64,000 nucleotides of DNA from Suillus spraguei (Eukaryota; Basidiomycota; Agaricomycetes; Boletales; Suillaceae). Below, piece by piece: positions 9,959 through 21,762 of the stretch (positions are counted from its first letter, which is position 1; every line of letters begins with the position of its first letter). A program made the translations under genes and the position numbers. The stretch spans positions 62,001 to 126,000 of the forward strand of contig JABCPU010000031.1 of NCBI GenBank assembly GCA_016800925.1, in the 5' to 3' direction. Under the pieces are notes generated by a model. That model worked only from the letters and a program-made list of their open reading frames with translations, had not been told where the DNA came from and ran no database searches.

Positions 9959-11893
9959 TTACTGCGTGAATCCAGTGATGACATCGTTGTTAATGATGGA
10001 TCCGACTTTTCCACCACTTGCCTCCAAACCAGACCAATCCCAGTTACCTATTGTGGTATGTCAGTAATGGACTGAGGGAAGTTGTAATTCGTGTACCTGT
10101 GCACGATCCAACTCCACAGTTAACTGAAACCATGTAAGCACCGCTGTTGGTCGTCAAGGAGGTGGTACCAGAGCTGAAATTGATATCCTGAGACAGCACC
10201 GTGAACCTCTGTCAACATAGAACTGAAACAATGCATACAGAGATAGTGACCCCGTTACCCGGCGTGCCCATATTGGAGGGATAGCTCTGTAGGCAAGTTA
10301 TGTGATTGATAACGGGAGAACGTGGTTAGATGCAGGTACCTGGGTAATCAAAATGCCATAATAGGTACAGTTAATTGCAGTATTGGCCTACAAGAAATTC
10401 AGTCTACGATCATCATCATCATCATCACCATCATCAAGAACCACTCACAGTATATGTAACCTGCTGTACCATACTATTTGTCGCGGATGTGTCGGTCTTG
10501 ATACGAAACGAGTATGCACTACTTGTGTCAGTAAATTTATAATTCCCTGCGGTGCTGTAGTTACCTGTTAACAACAGTGTTTCCGGAGATCTCCACATCG
10601 GAGACGACTGCATTCGAAGAGATGGAGCCCTAGACGAGAGACATTTAAATTATTTGCGCAAAATTGATGAGGCGACTCACGATAGAGATACCGTGACCGC
10701 CTTCACAGTAGTTGTCGGCAAAAGTGATGTTTGTTCCCCTGCCGACGGCCAAACAATCGTCCTGCAAAAATATATACCTTGTAAGCAAAGGGACATTGAA
10801 GCTCAATCGTCAGATGGACCTGATTGAGGACGGTGCTGAATGTCTGTAAGTGTTTGCAAGTTCACAGAGTAACTGGAAGATAAACAAACCTGTTTTGGAT
10901 AATTAAGTTACTACCGCCGACATCAAAGCCGTCGGTGTTGTGTCCTTTTCGGTTGGCAAGTTCAAAAACTGCCAGATAAATGGACGCGTTACTCACCAGC
11001 AGGTTTGTTGTCACTTTGTGCGTTAGGATAGTTACCCTGAGCTGTTTTTGATGTCAGGATGTGACACCCCGCTGATAGCATGCAAGCACGCACAATCATC
11101 GACAGTGACGCCAGAGACAGTGAGAGGTCCTGGATTTGCAATCGCAAAGGCGTGGGCAGGAGAGTTCACAACATAAACGTCCTGCAGAAACTGATTAGTT
11201 ATCTGTCTGGATCGGCTGGGCGACTCGACCGCATACGTTCAAGGTACCCGAGATATATATTCTAGCAGACGCAAGGTTAAAAAAGAACGCAGTGTAACAA
11301 TAATGAGCCTACCCCATCATTGGATGTGGCTTTGTTATGCCGCCATTCACACCTTGACCATCCTGCAACAGTGTGAGATGAAGCAAAACCCTCGCAAATG
11401 AACCAGCATATTCACCCAGTAGAAAGGCCCCCCACCATCCCACTTCTGATTGTTTCCATTAACTAGTAACGTTAGGAATTGATTGCCACAACTTTCAGCA
11501 ACCTACGTACACGTAATATCATTCCCGCTGTTAAGACGGCCTTTGTCAGGTTCTCCGAGCCGCTTGAAATAGTTGTGCCTGCACTCACCTGACCGAGAAT
11601 AAGGGACCACCCCAACTCGCGTTTCCGAACTGAACCTCGCCCACTAGAAATAATGAGGGATGCGCAAAGGGATGCATATGATCACACTCACAAACGTTGA
11701 CAGTGGTGCCATCCAGCAGCTGCAGTTTGAACTGTTGTCCAGCAGGGACAGTGAATGCATTGATATTCACTGTTGTGCATTGGATGGCACTACTAACGTC
11801 GTCCAAGGACGAAATGGTACCGATGCAGCTGTTGCTCCTACTGGATGCAGCGACAGCGACCACGAGAAGATAAAGAGCTAATAAGGGAAACAT
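9959..11893 (-). CDS. GH28 endo-polygalacturonase (secreted pectinase)
   Basis: Minus-strand, multi-exon gene. Exon 1 (11893-11692) starts [17 protein letters not shown], a signal peptide, then [14 protein letters not shown]. Exon 2 (11643-11589) encodes [15 protein letters not shown]. Later exons give [25 protein letters not shown] and [18 protein letters not shown], then the four GH28 signatures: HNTDGFDV (about 10917-10944), [14 protein letters not shown] (about 10720-10765), GGHGISI (about 10680-10700) and FRIKTDT (about 10500-10520). The end reads [12 protein letters not shown] then NDVITGFTQ and stop TAA at 9959-9961. All catalytic Asp/His and substrate-binding Arg/Lys motifs are kept, and the introns (about ten, ~50 nt) have GT..AG ends. 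It should hydrolyse homogalacturonan in the cell wall. I did not fix every intron edge. Confidence 0.88.
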
Positions 11894-11998
11894 GTTGATT
11901 AGTATGGGCGACCAGCCTGGTCTTAAATCTGCTCCAGAAATACGGCTAACGACACTCGCGAAAAAAAATACCTAGGATGATTGATATTGCGCGTCGCC

Positions 11999-12010
11999 AA
12001 ACTTATATAT
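11999..12010 (-). promoter_or_regulatory. TATA box of the polygalacturonase gene
   Basis: On the minus strand this reads ACATATATAAGT, about 110 bp upstream of the ATG at 11893. It is the only clear core-promoter motif here. Confidence 0.5.
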
Positions 12011-13010
12011 GTGAAGCCTACCACTCATGCGGTATGCTGCGACCGCTGCGACAGCCCGACAGTCATCGTCGTAACTAGCGACTGTCAATATATCATGTGC
12101 ATTATGTCAGCGACTGGTGCATACCATGCCTTCATCTTACTCCGAGCCTTTTCTGAACAGGTTGGGGAAATTGGAGTATGGCGGGGGGTGGAGACTGCAT
12201 GAGAGGTTGGGCAAGGAGCATTGACGAAGGTCCTGATGAATGGCCCGCAAAACTTATCTGTAGAATTGTTGAAGACAACGAAGTGGAAGGATCTGATTAA
12301 GCGCAGGATTGCTCTTGCAATATATTATATCTTTCCGGCTAACAAACCATGTTGCTAGCAATTTCACGAAGAAAACACCGATACTCGGATGGAAGAGGCG
12401 ACGCACGATCATATCGGCACTTGATTACACCGCAAGCGAACCCTCCATGAACGTACTGGTTGCAACTGGTGCCAAAAGAGGGCGCGATTTTGAGGACGAG
12501 ACAGCTTGGCATAAGCTACCTCATTATGGTATCCAGTGTGACATTGTAGTCAGGGATACTAGGTCCGACGTTTCCGAGCGTTCATTTCTAGTGCTTGGCC
12601 GCCGAACAAGACCATTGAATGATTGAATCCTATGTATCATGATTTGTCAGGAGAGCCAGCTCTCGGAGCTGGAGGTATAGCGAACCCTGGTAACACACCC
12701 GGCAAGCCGCCAGAAGCAACGACTGCAGTGTAATACTCAGTCCTGCAACACGCCAGTCGAATTGGAGTCTAGATAAATCCAACCCTCGTTGCCAGAGGCA
12801 CTCTATTATAGAGTGTTGAACTCTACTAGATTCCCATTTGAATGTACTTTCAAGTTGCTTTTAAGAAATGTTAGCAGGGGTTTGCCGGCGGCAGTGGAAC
12901 TTCTAGAACTGCGTGTGGCTGTGCCTCGGTGTCGAAGTCGTCCGAGTCATAGTCCAGCTGGCAGCTTGTCTCTAGCAATTTGGTCCTGAGCTCCCCATAT
13001 CCTCACCCCC
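12011..13010. other. Intergenic region between polygalacturonase and DIB1
   Basis: Presumably holds both divergent promoters. A 105-codon plus-strand open frame (12309-12626) has no recognisable domain or matching introns and I do not call it a gene. CCCCATATCCTCACCCCC directly precedes the DIB1 start. Confidence 0.4.
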
Positions 13011-13723
13011 ATGTCCTACTTTCTTCCACACCTACCCAGCGGCTGGCACGTTGACGAAGCCATCAAATCTGAAGAGGACCGTGTCGTCGTGATTCGCTTT
13101 GGCCACGACTGGGACCATCAATGCATGACGATGGACGAAACCCTCTACTCTGTGGCAGAGAAAGTGCAGAACTTTGCGGTCATCTATCTCGTAGATATCA
13201 CTGAGGTCCCAGACTTCAACAAGGTGTGAATGTTTCACGGTCATGTTCTACTTGCGCTAAATGTCGATCGTGGCAAAATGACGCAGATGTACGAGTTATA
13301 CGATCCGTGCACCGTCATGTTCTTCTATCGGTATGGTTTGATACCCCTGTTATAGCAGCCAATGCACAGCTGAAATATTGCGTATCAGCAATAAACATAT
13401 CATGATTGATCTCGGAACTGGTAACAACAACAAGATGTACGTGACCTGTTCACCCTAAGCATTGATCCATCTCAAACATTGCATCGCTTCCTGCTCCAGA
13501 AACTGGGCAATGAATCACAAACAGGAGGTACGTTATGATTTGTCTCGCAGGCCCTTATTAATGCATCTCATCGCAGCTGATTGACATCATTGAAACTGTT
13601 TACCGCGGGGCCTCCAAGGGCCGTGGTCTCGTTGTATCACCCAAAGGTTTGTATTTGAATACCATCAATGTTGTACTCGGGCTCATCGTCACGTCAGATT
13701 ACTCCACTCGTTACAGGTATTAG
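13011..13723 (+). CDS. DIB1: DIB1/Dim1 (TXNL4A-type) U5 snRNP thioredoxin-like splicing protein
   Basis: Six exons (13011-13223, 13287-13330, 13389-13436, 13500-13527, 13577-13646, 13698-13723) give exactly 142 codons plus stop, the conserved length of this family. The protein starts MSYFLPHLPSGWHVDEAI and contains EDRVVVIRFGHDWD, NFAVIYLVDITEVPDFNK, MYELYDPCTVMFFYR, NKHIMIDLGTGNNNKINWA, and DIIETVYRGASKGRGLVV, ending DYSTRYRY. Dim1 is a near-invariant, thioredoxin-folded component of the U4/U6.U5 tri-snRNP, essential for pre-mRNA splicing in the nucleus. All introns are GT..AG and 49-63 nt. The very small exons (26-48 nt) are notable. The frame is intact and this is a safe host-gene anchor. 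Confidence 0.97.
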
Positions 13724-16609
13724 GCTTATCTCCGCAACTATTGCAGCCTCCCACTTTGTACTTGCCAAACCAAATTGTGTATAACAACAAATGTGATGGA
13801 TACCTGTGTGTTTCCCACTTTTTACTGTTATCGAATCAAGGGTAACCCCATTAAGATTGTTTTCCCTCGACTATCGCTACAAGAGAAGGAATTCTATCAC
13901 AACGCTTAACAACGCCACATGTGATGCACGTATTCGCAGACCAACCTGTGGTACGGGGTGCCGTCTCCTCCACATGCAGCAATTGGGGTGTGGACGCAGG
14001 GCAAGGTGCCACTTGAAAGACCACATCAAGCATTACCCCGAGTGAATCCTGGTGTCAAATGCAGCACCAGCACCAGTATGATTGCGCAGCCTAATCAACA
14101 AACAATGGTTCAAATTCAAAATACAAAAGCATTGAATCGGTATGTACCGCGTGGCTTTTCAGCCACTTACATTCAAATGTCTAAGTATACAACATGGTGT
14201 CAAAAGCAACAGTGATTCAAGTTTGATAATCACTCTGATCTAGTAGAACAACCGTCGGATAAACAGGGATTGAAGGCAATACTCAGAATCCAAATGCCTG
14301 TCATCCTCCCGCATCTAATTGTTAATACCATTCACGTACTTACATACCGATGACAGATTATCGAATCAAACGATAGTGACTGGCAGATATTTCTACGAGC
14401 AGACTATAAGGAGTGCCGCAAAGTACCGGAGTCAACACCGATGCTGGAACGATCGCGATAATGACAAGCTTAAGTTCATACACTGTTGACACCGAGCCGT
14501 TGCAGCGATAGGACAGATCTCGGTAGAGGATCTTGGATGTTCAAACTTCACAGGCTCGTCACCAAGATCGAGATGCGGTCACCCCGGTGCGATGGACATT
14601 GTCCCACACAATGAATGTATCCTGTATAGCGGCAACTAGTAACTGCAATATATCGAATTTCTAGGGTAATTGAGGATACATCCTTCTACCTGTATCCCAT
14701 GGGTGGCCACGTACTAAGATAAACGGCGTTCGAAATGTGCCGCATTCGCACATTTAGTTTACCATTCGACAGCATGATGTTATGTTGTTTGTCAATTGTC
14801 AAAGAGAAGCTCAGAGTTAATGATCATATTATTGAAGGCTGACGTGGAACACTGAGCCATATATATCCAGGTAACGTTAGGGGTGAGAGAAAAGGTAAAT
14901 CGCCACGAAGGGAGAGGTCACGTGTAGTTAAAGTAGATCCGTTGTAGGGCTTCTGTTCACATAAACCTACTCATGAATAATACCAGTTTATTGTTTTGAG
15001 CGTGCAGGACTGTCAAGAAGATATGTGTGCTATCCCTATCGCGGACTTGCCAAGAGACCGCTGTGGAGGAAACTCATACTGAGGACTCAGCGCCAGTAAG
15101 AAAGAATCTACAACCAACCTCTTAGCGAGTAAAAAATTCTCCTAATCAACATCCCTCTCCCACACTCGTCTACATAGAATCACCCTGCCACTTAAGTTAG
15201 CGAATACGAAAAGAACCTCTGCCAACTTCCCAGGCCTCTCCTTTATCATACTCACTGCTTTCAGATCGATTCCTGTAATAGCCTCCACAGGCCGAATACT
15301 CGTTACACATTCATGTTGATAGTTACCTCCACACGTATATCTAAAGTCATCTCATCGCGCCTAAAACGGCCGGCGGCAACGGCGGACTAGCACAATTGCA
15401 GGCCGCAAGGTAGGTGGTTGCTAATAATAAAGGGGCATGATGGCTTTTGAGAATGAATTAGAGGTTTGATCCTTACCGGCGACTTCCATAGTATTGTGAC
15501 ACAATTATCTGCAAGCCCCATCGATGCATCACCCGTGCTTCGCGATTTTTCGATCCAATGGGATTTCTAACACAGAAGTGGGGCTAAGGTAAGCACAATG
15601 GTTTTTTTAGCTACTAGAAACACTCATGTGACCTACAGTAGCGCACCTATAACAACTGCTTGTAGTGCTCAACTCTCATTCTGAGACACGCTAGTATTGC
15701 ATCCTAGACCTATGATGAAGTTGACAAGCAAGGTTTCAAGTGTTAATAGTTTTGATTTTATTTTGTCTAATACCGCGGTCCCTCTGATTTGCCTCGGATC
15801 CGAAGTCATTCCTCGGAACATGGTCATATCAATACAATTTCTCACTTCCGCAGTGATCGCCTCATCATCCCTTTGATCCTCTCGTTGGTGTGTTTTTTCG
15901 TCGCTCGGTTCTCAAAGTGTCTCGTGTCTGATCATGGCTTCTGCTTCTAGTGTCATTTTTTGCTCACGGATTGTATTTCATCTGACAAGTTTGCTGTCGT
16001 GGTCACATCGCATGACGTGTCTGTCTCCCTTATCTGGAGAGCACAAGGTTAACGTTTTTTTACTGTAGGGGATCAAGCCTAGACCATTTTCACTAAAACG
16101 GTTGGCGGAAACCGTCAATGTGGTTTGAATGAACACGCCCCGGGATACACGTGACCAAAACGGAAGATGCTGGATAGTGGAAAATAGCTGGAACGGGGTA
16201 GGAAAAAAGTTTCAGCGAGGACGGGGATCGGCGGTTTGGCGGCCGTTGTGGTGCAGTAGCTGTAGTACACGTCAGATGGGAGATAGTAACGTGGTCATGC
16301 GGTGGGCCCTTGAGAAATACTGGGATACAAACCCACGTCATCTATGCTCTATGATTATTTTGCCGATTCATTGTAAGCATGTTGGCTTACTGGACCTCCA
16401 TAAGCTACATAAACACCGCCAGAGACACTGAAACATCCCATTGAGCATCTTTCAAGCTTGATTCAAAGTTAAGATTACTTGAGGCCGAACACCCGATCGG
16501 CATACTAGTCCGACCAAGGTTATCTCACGGTCAGCTTATCTGATAAACTCCATTTAAACAAACCCGTACTCACTAGTGTGCAGGCTTGTCAAGTAGTGAC
16601 TTAGAGAAC
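13724..16609. other. Long gene-poor stretch, nothing recognised
   Basis: I find no convincing protein, RNA or repeat in these 2.9 kb. Several short open frames on both strands (for example 13806-14045, 16129-16431) lack family motifs. The sequence is less repetitive than elsewhere and probably is ordinary intergenic DNA with the oxidoreductase promoter at its right end. Confidence 0.4.
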
Positions 16610-18561
16610 ATGTCTGCTGCCATAAAAGCATCCCATCTGTCTTCGACATCCTTGCAAATGGCATCTCCCACAAGAACGGTCGTTGTCCTGGGCGGTTCCT
16701 ACGGAGGTGTGTACAACACGAGTGGCAATGAAATTCATTTTGACCCTCTTCCAATCACCCTTTAGGTTCAAGAGCCGTACAACTTCTTGCAGAGGGTTTG
16801 CCGCAGGGTTGGAGAATTCTTTTTGTGGATAGAAATTCGTGAGTTGCTCCCGGTCTCGGATTTAATGGATGTATTCAGATAACTTCCGTTGTTCCTCAGA
16901 CATAAGAATCGTGAGCTTTGCTACTTTCGAGCTCGGAGGAGTATTCATTTTGATATTTTAGATGTCTACAACTTTTCTAGATATGCTGTTCTCGCCGGTC
17001 ACGAACATAAAGCATGTACGTGCACTCAATCCTCGTGGTCCTGGACGGATCTAACTTTTCCGCTTTTACTAGTTATTCCGTACACTAATTTCCCTTCTAG
17101 TTCTGTTTCAGACATTCATTCACATTCATCTCATGTTCGCGTGCAAGCAACTATCACCTCCATAGACAACCATCGCATCACGCTTTCTCCGAATTTACCC
17201 GGATTACAGCAATCGTCCTTGGACTTTGACTATGCAATTTATGCTCTCGGATCCCACTTGCCCTCGCCAATAGACCTTTGGGGTCACCAAAAAGGCGGAA
17301 TAAAGTCAAATTTGGAGCCACAAGAAATACCAACGTACGGAGGAACAAAATCAGAGGGTATCTTGTCCCTCCAAGAACGCCAGAAACGGGTCCAGGCTGC
17401 TACGTCTGTGTTGGTCGTGGGTGGCGGCGCCCTTGGTATCCGTAAGTTACGTCATTACGCCACAAGAGACGCGTTTGATCGCTATATATAGAATTTGCAA
17501 CCGACATTGCTGCCGTATACCCGCAAAAGCGTGTCACGCTTTTGCATTCCCGTCGTCGTTTATTGCCAAAGTTCGATGACGCGATACATGAAGAAGGTGA
17601 GTCTTGCATGTTGTCTATTAAGTGATTAGTGATTTTAATCGTGCGATGATACAGCCCTTCAGGGTTTGCAGGAGTTGAACGTTCGGGTAATTCTTGGAGA
17701 GCGACTCGATTTGGGGTCTCTCCAAAACACATCCGCTACGGGAGGATCTCCAGAACCACGTGTAGTACGAACTCTATCAGGGCAGGTAATATCTGCCGAC
17801 CTACTGGTAAATTTTTACAAATTAACGAGCGACAATGAGTTAAATGAGCACGTCATCAGCTCCTATGCACTGGTCAAATACCGAACACGGGGCTCCTTCG
17901 CGATATGGACCCTCATACGGTAGCCACAGACACCGGACTGGCACATGTTCTGCGAACTATGCAACTTTGCGTTCCACCACTTTCTTTTAAGGCTCACGAG
18001 TTCCAGGCAGATGACGATAATGTACTGCATTGGTTGAAGAATTTTACTTTTGGCATAGAAGGAGCAATAGGACAGTCAGAATTATCGCCATCGTCGCCAT
18101 CTATCGCACATGACGACACACCTTCGAGGACATCTTCTCCACGCATCTCCTATTCGCCCTATTCCCTGTCACCCATTTCATCCACGGATACCCTGGTCGA
18201 GTCCGACCCATGCCAAAAGACTTTATACCCAAATATCTTTGTCGTTGGTGATGCAGCAGATGCTTTCGACGCGATCAAAGCTGGACACACAGCGTATTAT
18301 CAAGCGGAGGTTGCCGCCCGGAATATCCTACGCCTCATCCGTCGAGATGGCAAAGTAGCTAAGGACGACCTAGATTTGGAGCTTGAGGAGTATGTGCCTG
18401 GGCCTCCGGCGATTAAATTGAGCCTAGGTATAACGAAGTCGGTATATGAGGTGAATGGGGTTGTGGGCACGAAGAATGATGGTGTGGAAGATTTGAATGC
18501 TGCTGCTATGTGGGCAGCGAATGGGATGCGGGATGTGAGCGAGGAGGATATGTTTGCGTAG
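16610..18561 (+). CDS. AIF/AMID-like FAD-dependent NAD(P)H oxidoreductase
   Basis: Seven exons (16610-16706, 16766-16838, 16942-17015, 17073-17441, 17492-17596, 17655-17806, 17860-18561) total 524 codons including the stop, all in phase. The N-terminal Rossmann motif is VVVLGGSYGG (FAD), followed by LPQGWRILFVDRNS. GHEHKAFIPYTNF, DFDYAIYALGSHLPSP, a second dinucleotide fold VLVVGGGALGI and LLCTGQIPNTGLL come next, then NIFVVGDAADAFDAIKAGH, the C-terminal FAD-contact motif. This matches the AIF/AMID (FSP1-type) branch of pyridine nucleotide-disulfide oxidoreductases, which move electrons from NAD(P)H to quinones. A Ser-rich insert lies at about residues 355-385. ATG at 16658 is an alternative start. 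The exon 2/3 junction (103-nt intron) is the least certain. No nonsense or frameshift is needed. Confidence 0.88.
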
Positions 18562-19195
18562 TTTGTGGAAAGTGCTTCAACGTGCGCTCGCTTTTGTACT
18601 CCTTCGTACCGACCGCAGTGTTATCTCCGAAATATGTTTGCTACTTGCCTTTCATGAGTGTGGTCCTAGGAAGTAGGTCTTGAGCGGGATAATGAAGGAT
18701 TAGATCGATCATGCGGCGCCAGCAGTGATTCTCACAAGCTGTGATCATGGTGGGAGTGCGTGGCGCAAGAACACGCAACCTGGGGAGTTTGGACCAATGC
18801 CATATTTGTACAAACGACTCTCACATGTCCGTCCGACAAGTACTATCTTTGGCCCAGAGTTGCAAAATGGCCCGGAGTTGCAAATTACAACGTAGCACAC
18901 TCATTTTCCACTCATTTCATTCACACAATGATTCTAGAGTATGGTTAGTACATAGCTTGCTGTATGTATTTTTTATTCCATGAAAAATGGACAGGAAGTG
19001 CTTGCGGCAGCAAAATACTGTTCAGCATATGCACGTTCCACGCCAATCCATCGAAAGGAGGCTATTACATGCAGCAAAAAAATCAGAAATTTTAATGATG
19101 ATTTCCTATTACCTTATAAAACTACTCTGATTTTTTCTGACACGAGCACTGAGTTATGTTGAGAGATATAAATGTTGTACTATCAGTATGCATTA
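18562..19195. other. Intergenic, nothing recognised
   Basis: 3' region of the oxidoreductase. Open frames at 18741-18983 have no recognisable features. The inverted repeat X begins at about 19196. Confidence 0.4.
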
Positions 19196-19985
19196 GTGAT
19201 GTTCCGGCCCGGCTTGGCCTGAAAGCCATGGCTTTGGCCTGGCTTCAGATGGCTCCGGCTTTGAAGAACTGCAGGCTGGGCCAAAGCCGTCAATGATGAC
19301 TTGGCTTTGGCCTGGCTCGGCCTGAGCTGCAGCCCAATAGAGGTATCAGATAGTGATGAGTAGTGGCGGTAGCAAGAATGTTGTGGTAACCAAGGGTAAT
19401 AAAAATGTGCCTGTCTGACTACATCAGGAAATTCACACATTCCTTGACATGCCCTTATGCGGACTTATTTACACTTAACTGCCTTGGTGAAATTGAATCT
19501 ACTTGTCCAAAATTTCAATGTGAATGAATTCAGAAAAAAAAGTTTGTTTTATTGTATTTCGCACTCAAAAAATATAAGATATGCCAGGTGAATGATGTGA
19601 GAGAGAGCAAACAAGTTTTGAGATAAGTGAATTAAGCATGTTAAGGAATGTGTGAATTTCCTGATGTATCAGATGTTCGCTGTTATCCTCAGAAAGGAAA
19701 TATGAAGGGTGTGCTGCAATAATGGCTGAGGTAGGCGTCAATGTTACCACCAAGTGAAAGCAGCGAGCAAGAAGCTGCAAACAGTGAGCAATGGCTTCGA
19801 TCAGCATGAATTGAACTTGAGGGAAGATCGACACACTTACAAGCTGTGAGCAGTGGGCAAAGACTTCAATCAACAGAAACTATCGATGAGTGAACATCAA
19901 GGTGTGTTTCGATAGAAAAAACCTTGTCATCAGCAGGTTTCGATCCCGCACAGTAGAAGAGAAGCAGATTTGAATTCTGCTGTAG
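19196..19985 (-). repeat. Dispersed repeat X, copy B (inverted) with nested MITE
   Basis: Reverse-orientation copy of 1446-2265. The GC-rich GGCC/TTTGG tail comes first (19196-19320), then the unique part, then one tRNA-like unit with the T-arm sequence near 19937-19953. It is interrupted by a MITE at 19422-19666. The remainder on each side aligns to uninterrupted sequence around 2045-2046. Confidence 0.78.
19422..19666 (-). mobile_element. MITE family 1, copy B, with empty-site evidence
   Basis: A 245-bp copy with ends CATCAGG...CCTGATG, flanked by TA at 19420-19421 and 19667-19668. Relative to copies A and C it has an internal deletion of about 20 bp around TTGAGATATATTAATA. The orthologous position in repeat X copy A (TA at 2045-2046) is uninterrupted, so insertion duplicated exactly TA. 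Confidence 0.93.
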
Positions 19986-20474
19986 CAAAGCAGGTTCAAT
20001 ATGATTGACATTACTACTAAGTATACCTAGAATTTCTAGAAACAGAGAAGGCAATCAGCAGATACTTGAAATGAGGACAATGAGAAAATGTCACCACCTG
20101 GGATTGGAGATGGGAGTCTCATCTTACCACAAAATGGTGGTCATGCAGCAATCCAGTTCCTCCCAAATATAACAACGAGACCACACACGACCTCAAACTT
20201 GATATCGGTAGTGAGAGCATGGCAATGATTCACTGAGATCATGGGGATTTCAGTGAAACACAAACTTGGGCCCAAATAGCTGAGCAAACGAGCAATTGAA
20301 GAAGGCAAGAGAACATACAATTGAAGGTCAAAAGTAACAGATGCAGGAAGACAACCAATTTGAATGAGGTCCCAGTGATAAAACATGATGTAACCCACTC
20401 CCTTATGGTAGTGGGAATAAAGCTACATGACACATTAGAATGGTCGCACACGGTGTTTGGAAGCACTTACCTTA

Positions 20475-20839
20475 CTGTAGAGTTACAATCATAACTTTGC
20501 ATCCTTTCGGGTGTGACCATGTCACCCTTAGCTTCGCAGCTTCGTGGGCTCTTGTGACATGTGACCTATCTAAGTTAGCTTCGTCCTCAACTGATTCTAT
20601 CCTATATTTTGTGAGCTTCAACAACTTTTTGACAAGCAAGTCATGGAGGCTCATTATATGCGATAGGCTGCAGAGAACTGTGTTGAAAAGAGAAACAGCA
20701 ATTTTTTTTTTTTTTTTTCTATTTTACCATAGTCACAAAATAGCTTCGTGACCCCAAATTTGGTGTGACTGTCACTTCAAATAGCTTCAATTCGCCAGGG
20801 GGTGGGACGTGTGACGAAGTTGTGGTCGTAACTCTACAG
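20475..20839. mobile_element. MITE family 2 (TIR CTGTAGAGTTAC, TA target)
   Basis: A 365-bp element beginning CTGTAGAGTTACAATCATAA and ending with the inverse GTAACTCTACAG, with TA on both sides (20473-20474, 20840-20841). The inner part of the inverted repeat is degenerate. It contains a T-tract at 20702-20719 and GTGACATGTGACC-type motifs, but no protein. Only one copy is in the window. Confidence 0.78.
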
Positions 20840-21039
20840 TACTAGGAATGTTCTGATAAGCAAAAGCCTTGGAAGTAGAGCATGGTGGTCTGGCTTTCCA
20901 TAAGCACCTTGTTTACTGTTCAGTTTGAAGGAGTGGTATTCATTTGCATAATAAACAGAACAATGCACCATTTGGTTAGATACCTGTGGCTGATATAAGT
21001 GAGTCAGGCTGGTGATGGGAAGGATAAGTTGGACATGCT

Positions 21040-21140
21040 CCCATAAGCACTAAGCCACAGCCTGAGCCAGTGGCTTTGGCTTTTCATAACCTCAGGCCAG
21101 GCCAAAGCTGTCACCAGGCCATGACTTTGGCCTGGACGAA
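21040..21140. repeat. GGCC/TTTGGCC-rich palindromic repeat fragment
   Basis: Carries the same word set as the GC-rich tails of repeat X (AGGCCAGGCCAAAGC, ATGACTTTGGCCTGG), without the rest of that repeat. Probably a fragment of the same family. Confidence 0.5.
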
Positions 21141-21301
21141 AAATGCCAGTTCCTGATGATGATGATCGTTATTTCGTTAATGCATATGAGAAACCAGCAC
21201 TCAAGACTCACCAAGAAGATACCATGGACAGTGGGAAAGACAAAGGTATGAGGGCAGAAGAAAGTGCTGAAGCCATTGAGGATGAGTGTGGGAAGTAACC
21301 T

Positions 21302-21755
21302 GTGGGAGAAGAGAGAGCTTACCATGCAGAAACGGCCAAAGAACCTAGAATGTTTGAAGAATCAGCAAACCAGCCAGATGTGGACCTATGGCAAGCTGCC
21401 ATGCTGGAGGAGCTGAGAGTTTTCGAAAAAATTGGCCTATATGAGGAAGTCAAGAGACTGAAGGGGCAGAAGGTTATTGATTCGAAATGGGTTTACAACC
21501 AAATGGACATGAAGTCAGCCTTCCTCAATGGTGAACTAGAGGAGGAGATATACCTGGAAATGCCCCCAGGCTTCTGACACTCCTGAGATCAAGTCTGGAA
21601 GCTCAAATGCCCACTATATGGCCTTAAGCAAGCGCATAATGCACATCAGCAGAATGGCAAGGCTGGGCGTGCAATCCATATTATTGAAGGTCGCCTCTTT
21701 GCAATGCTGGAGGCTGCCCAGTTGCCGACTAATCTCTGGGGTGAGGCAGCACTGC
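21302..21755 (+). pseudogene. Scrambled Copia Pol fragments (RT then integrase)
   Basis: The first part encodes VDLWQAAMLEELRVFEKIGL, VIDSKWVYNQ and MDMKSAFLNGELEEEIYLEM, the N-terminal Copia reverse transcriptase (RVT_2), with an internal deletion. After two stops in the same frame VWKLKCPLYGLKQA follows, then HQQNGKAGRAIHIIEGRLFA with LPTNLWGEAAL, a piece of the integrase core. In intact Copia elements integrase precedes RT, so the order here is rearranged. It runs directly into the KDZ gene. Confidence 0.8.
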
Positions 21756-21762
21756 AACCAGG

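Noticed and set aside
12309..12626. 105-codon plus-strand open frame between the polygalacturonase and DIB1
   Set aside because: No recognisable domain, no start context or introns like neighbouring genes; probably chance.
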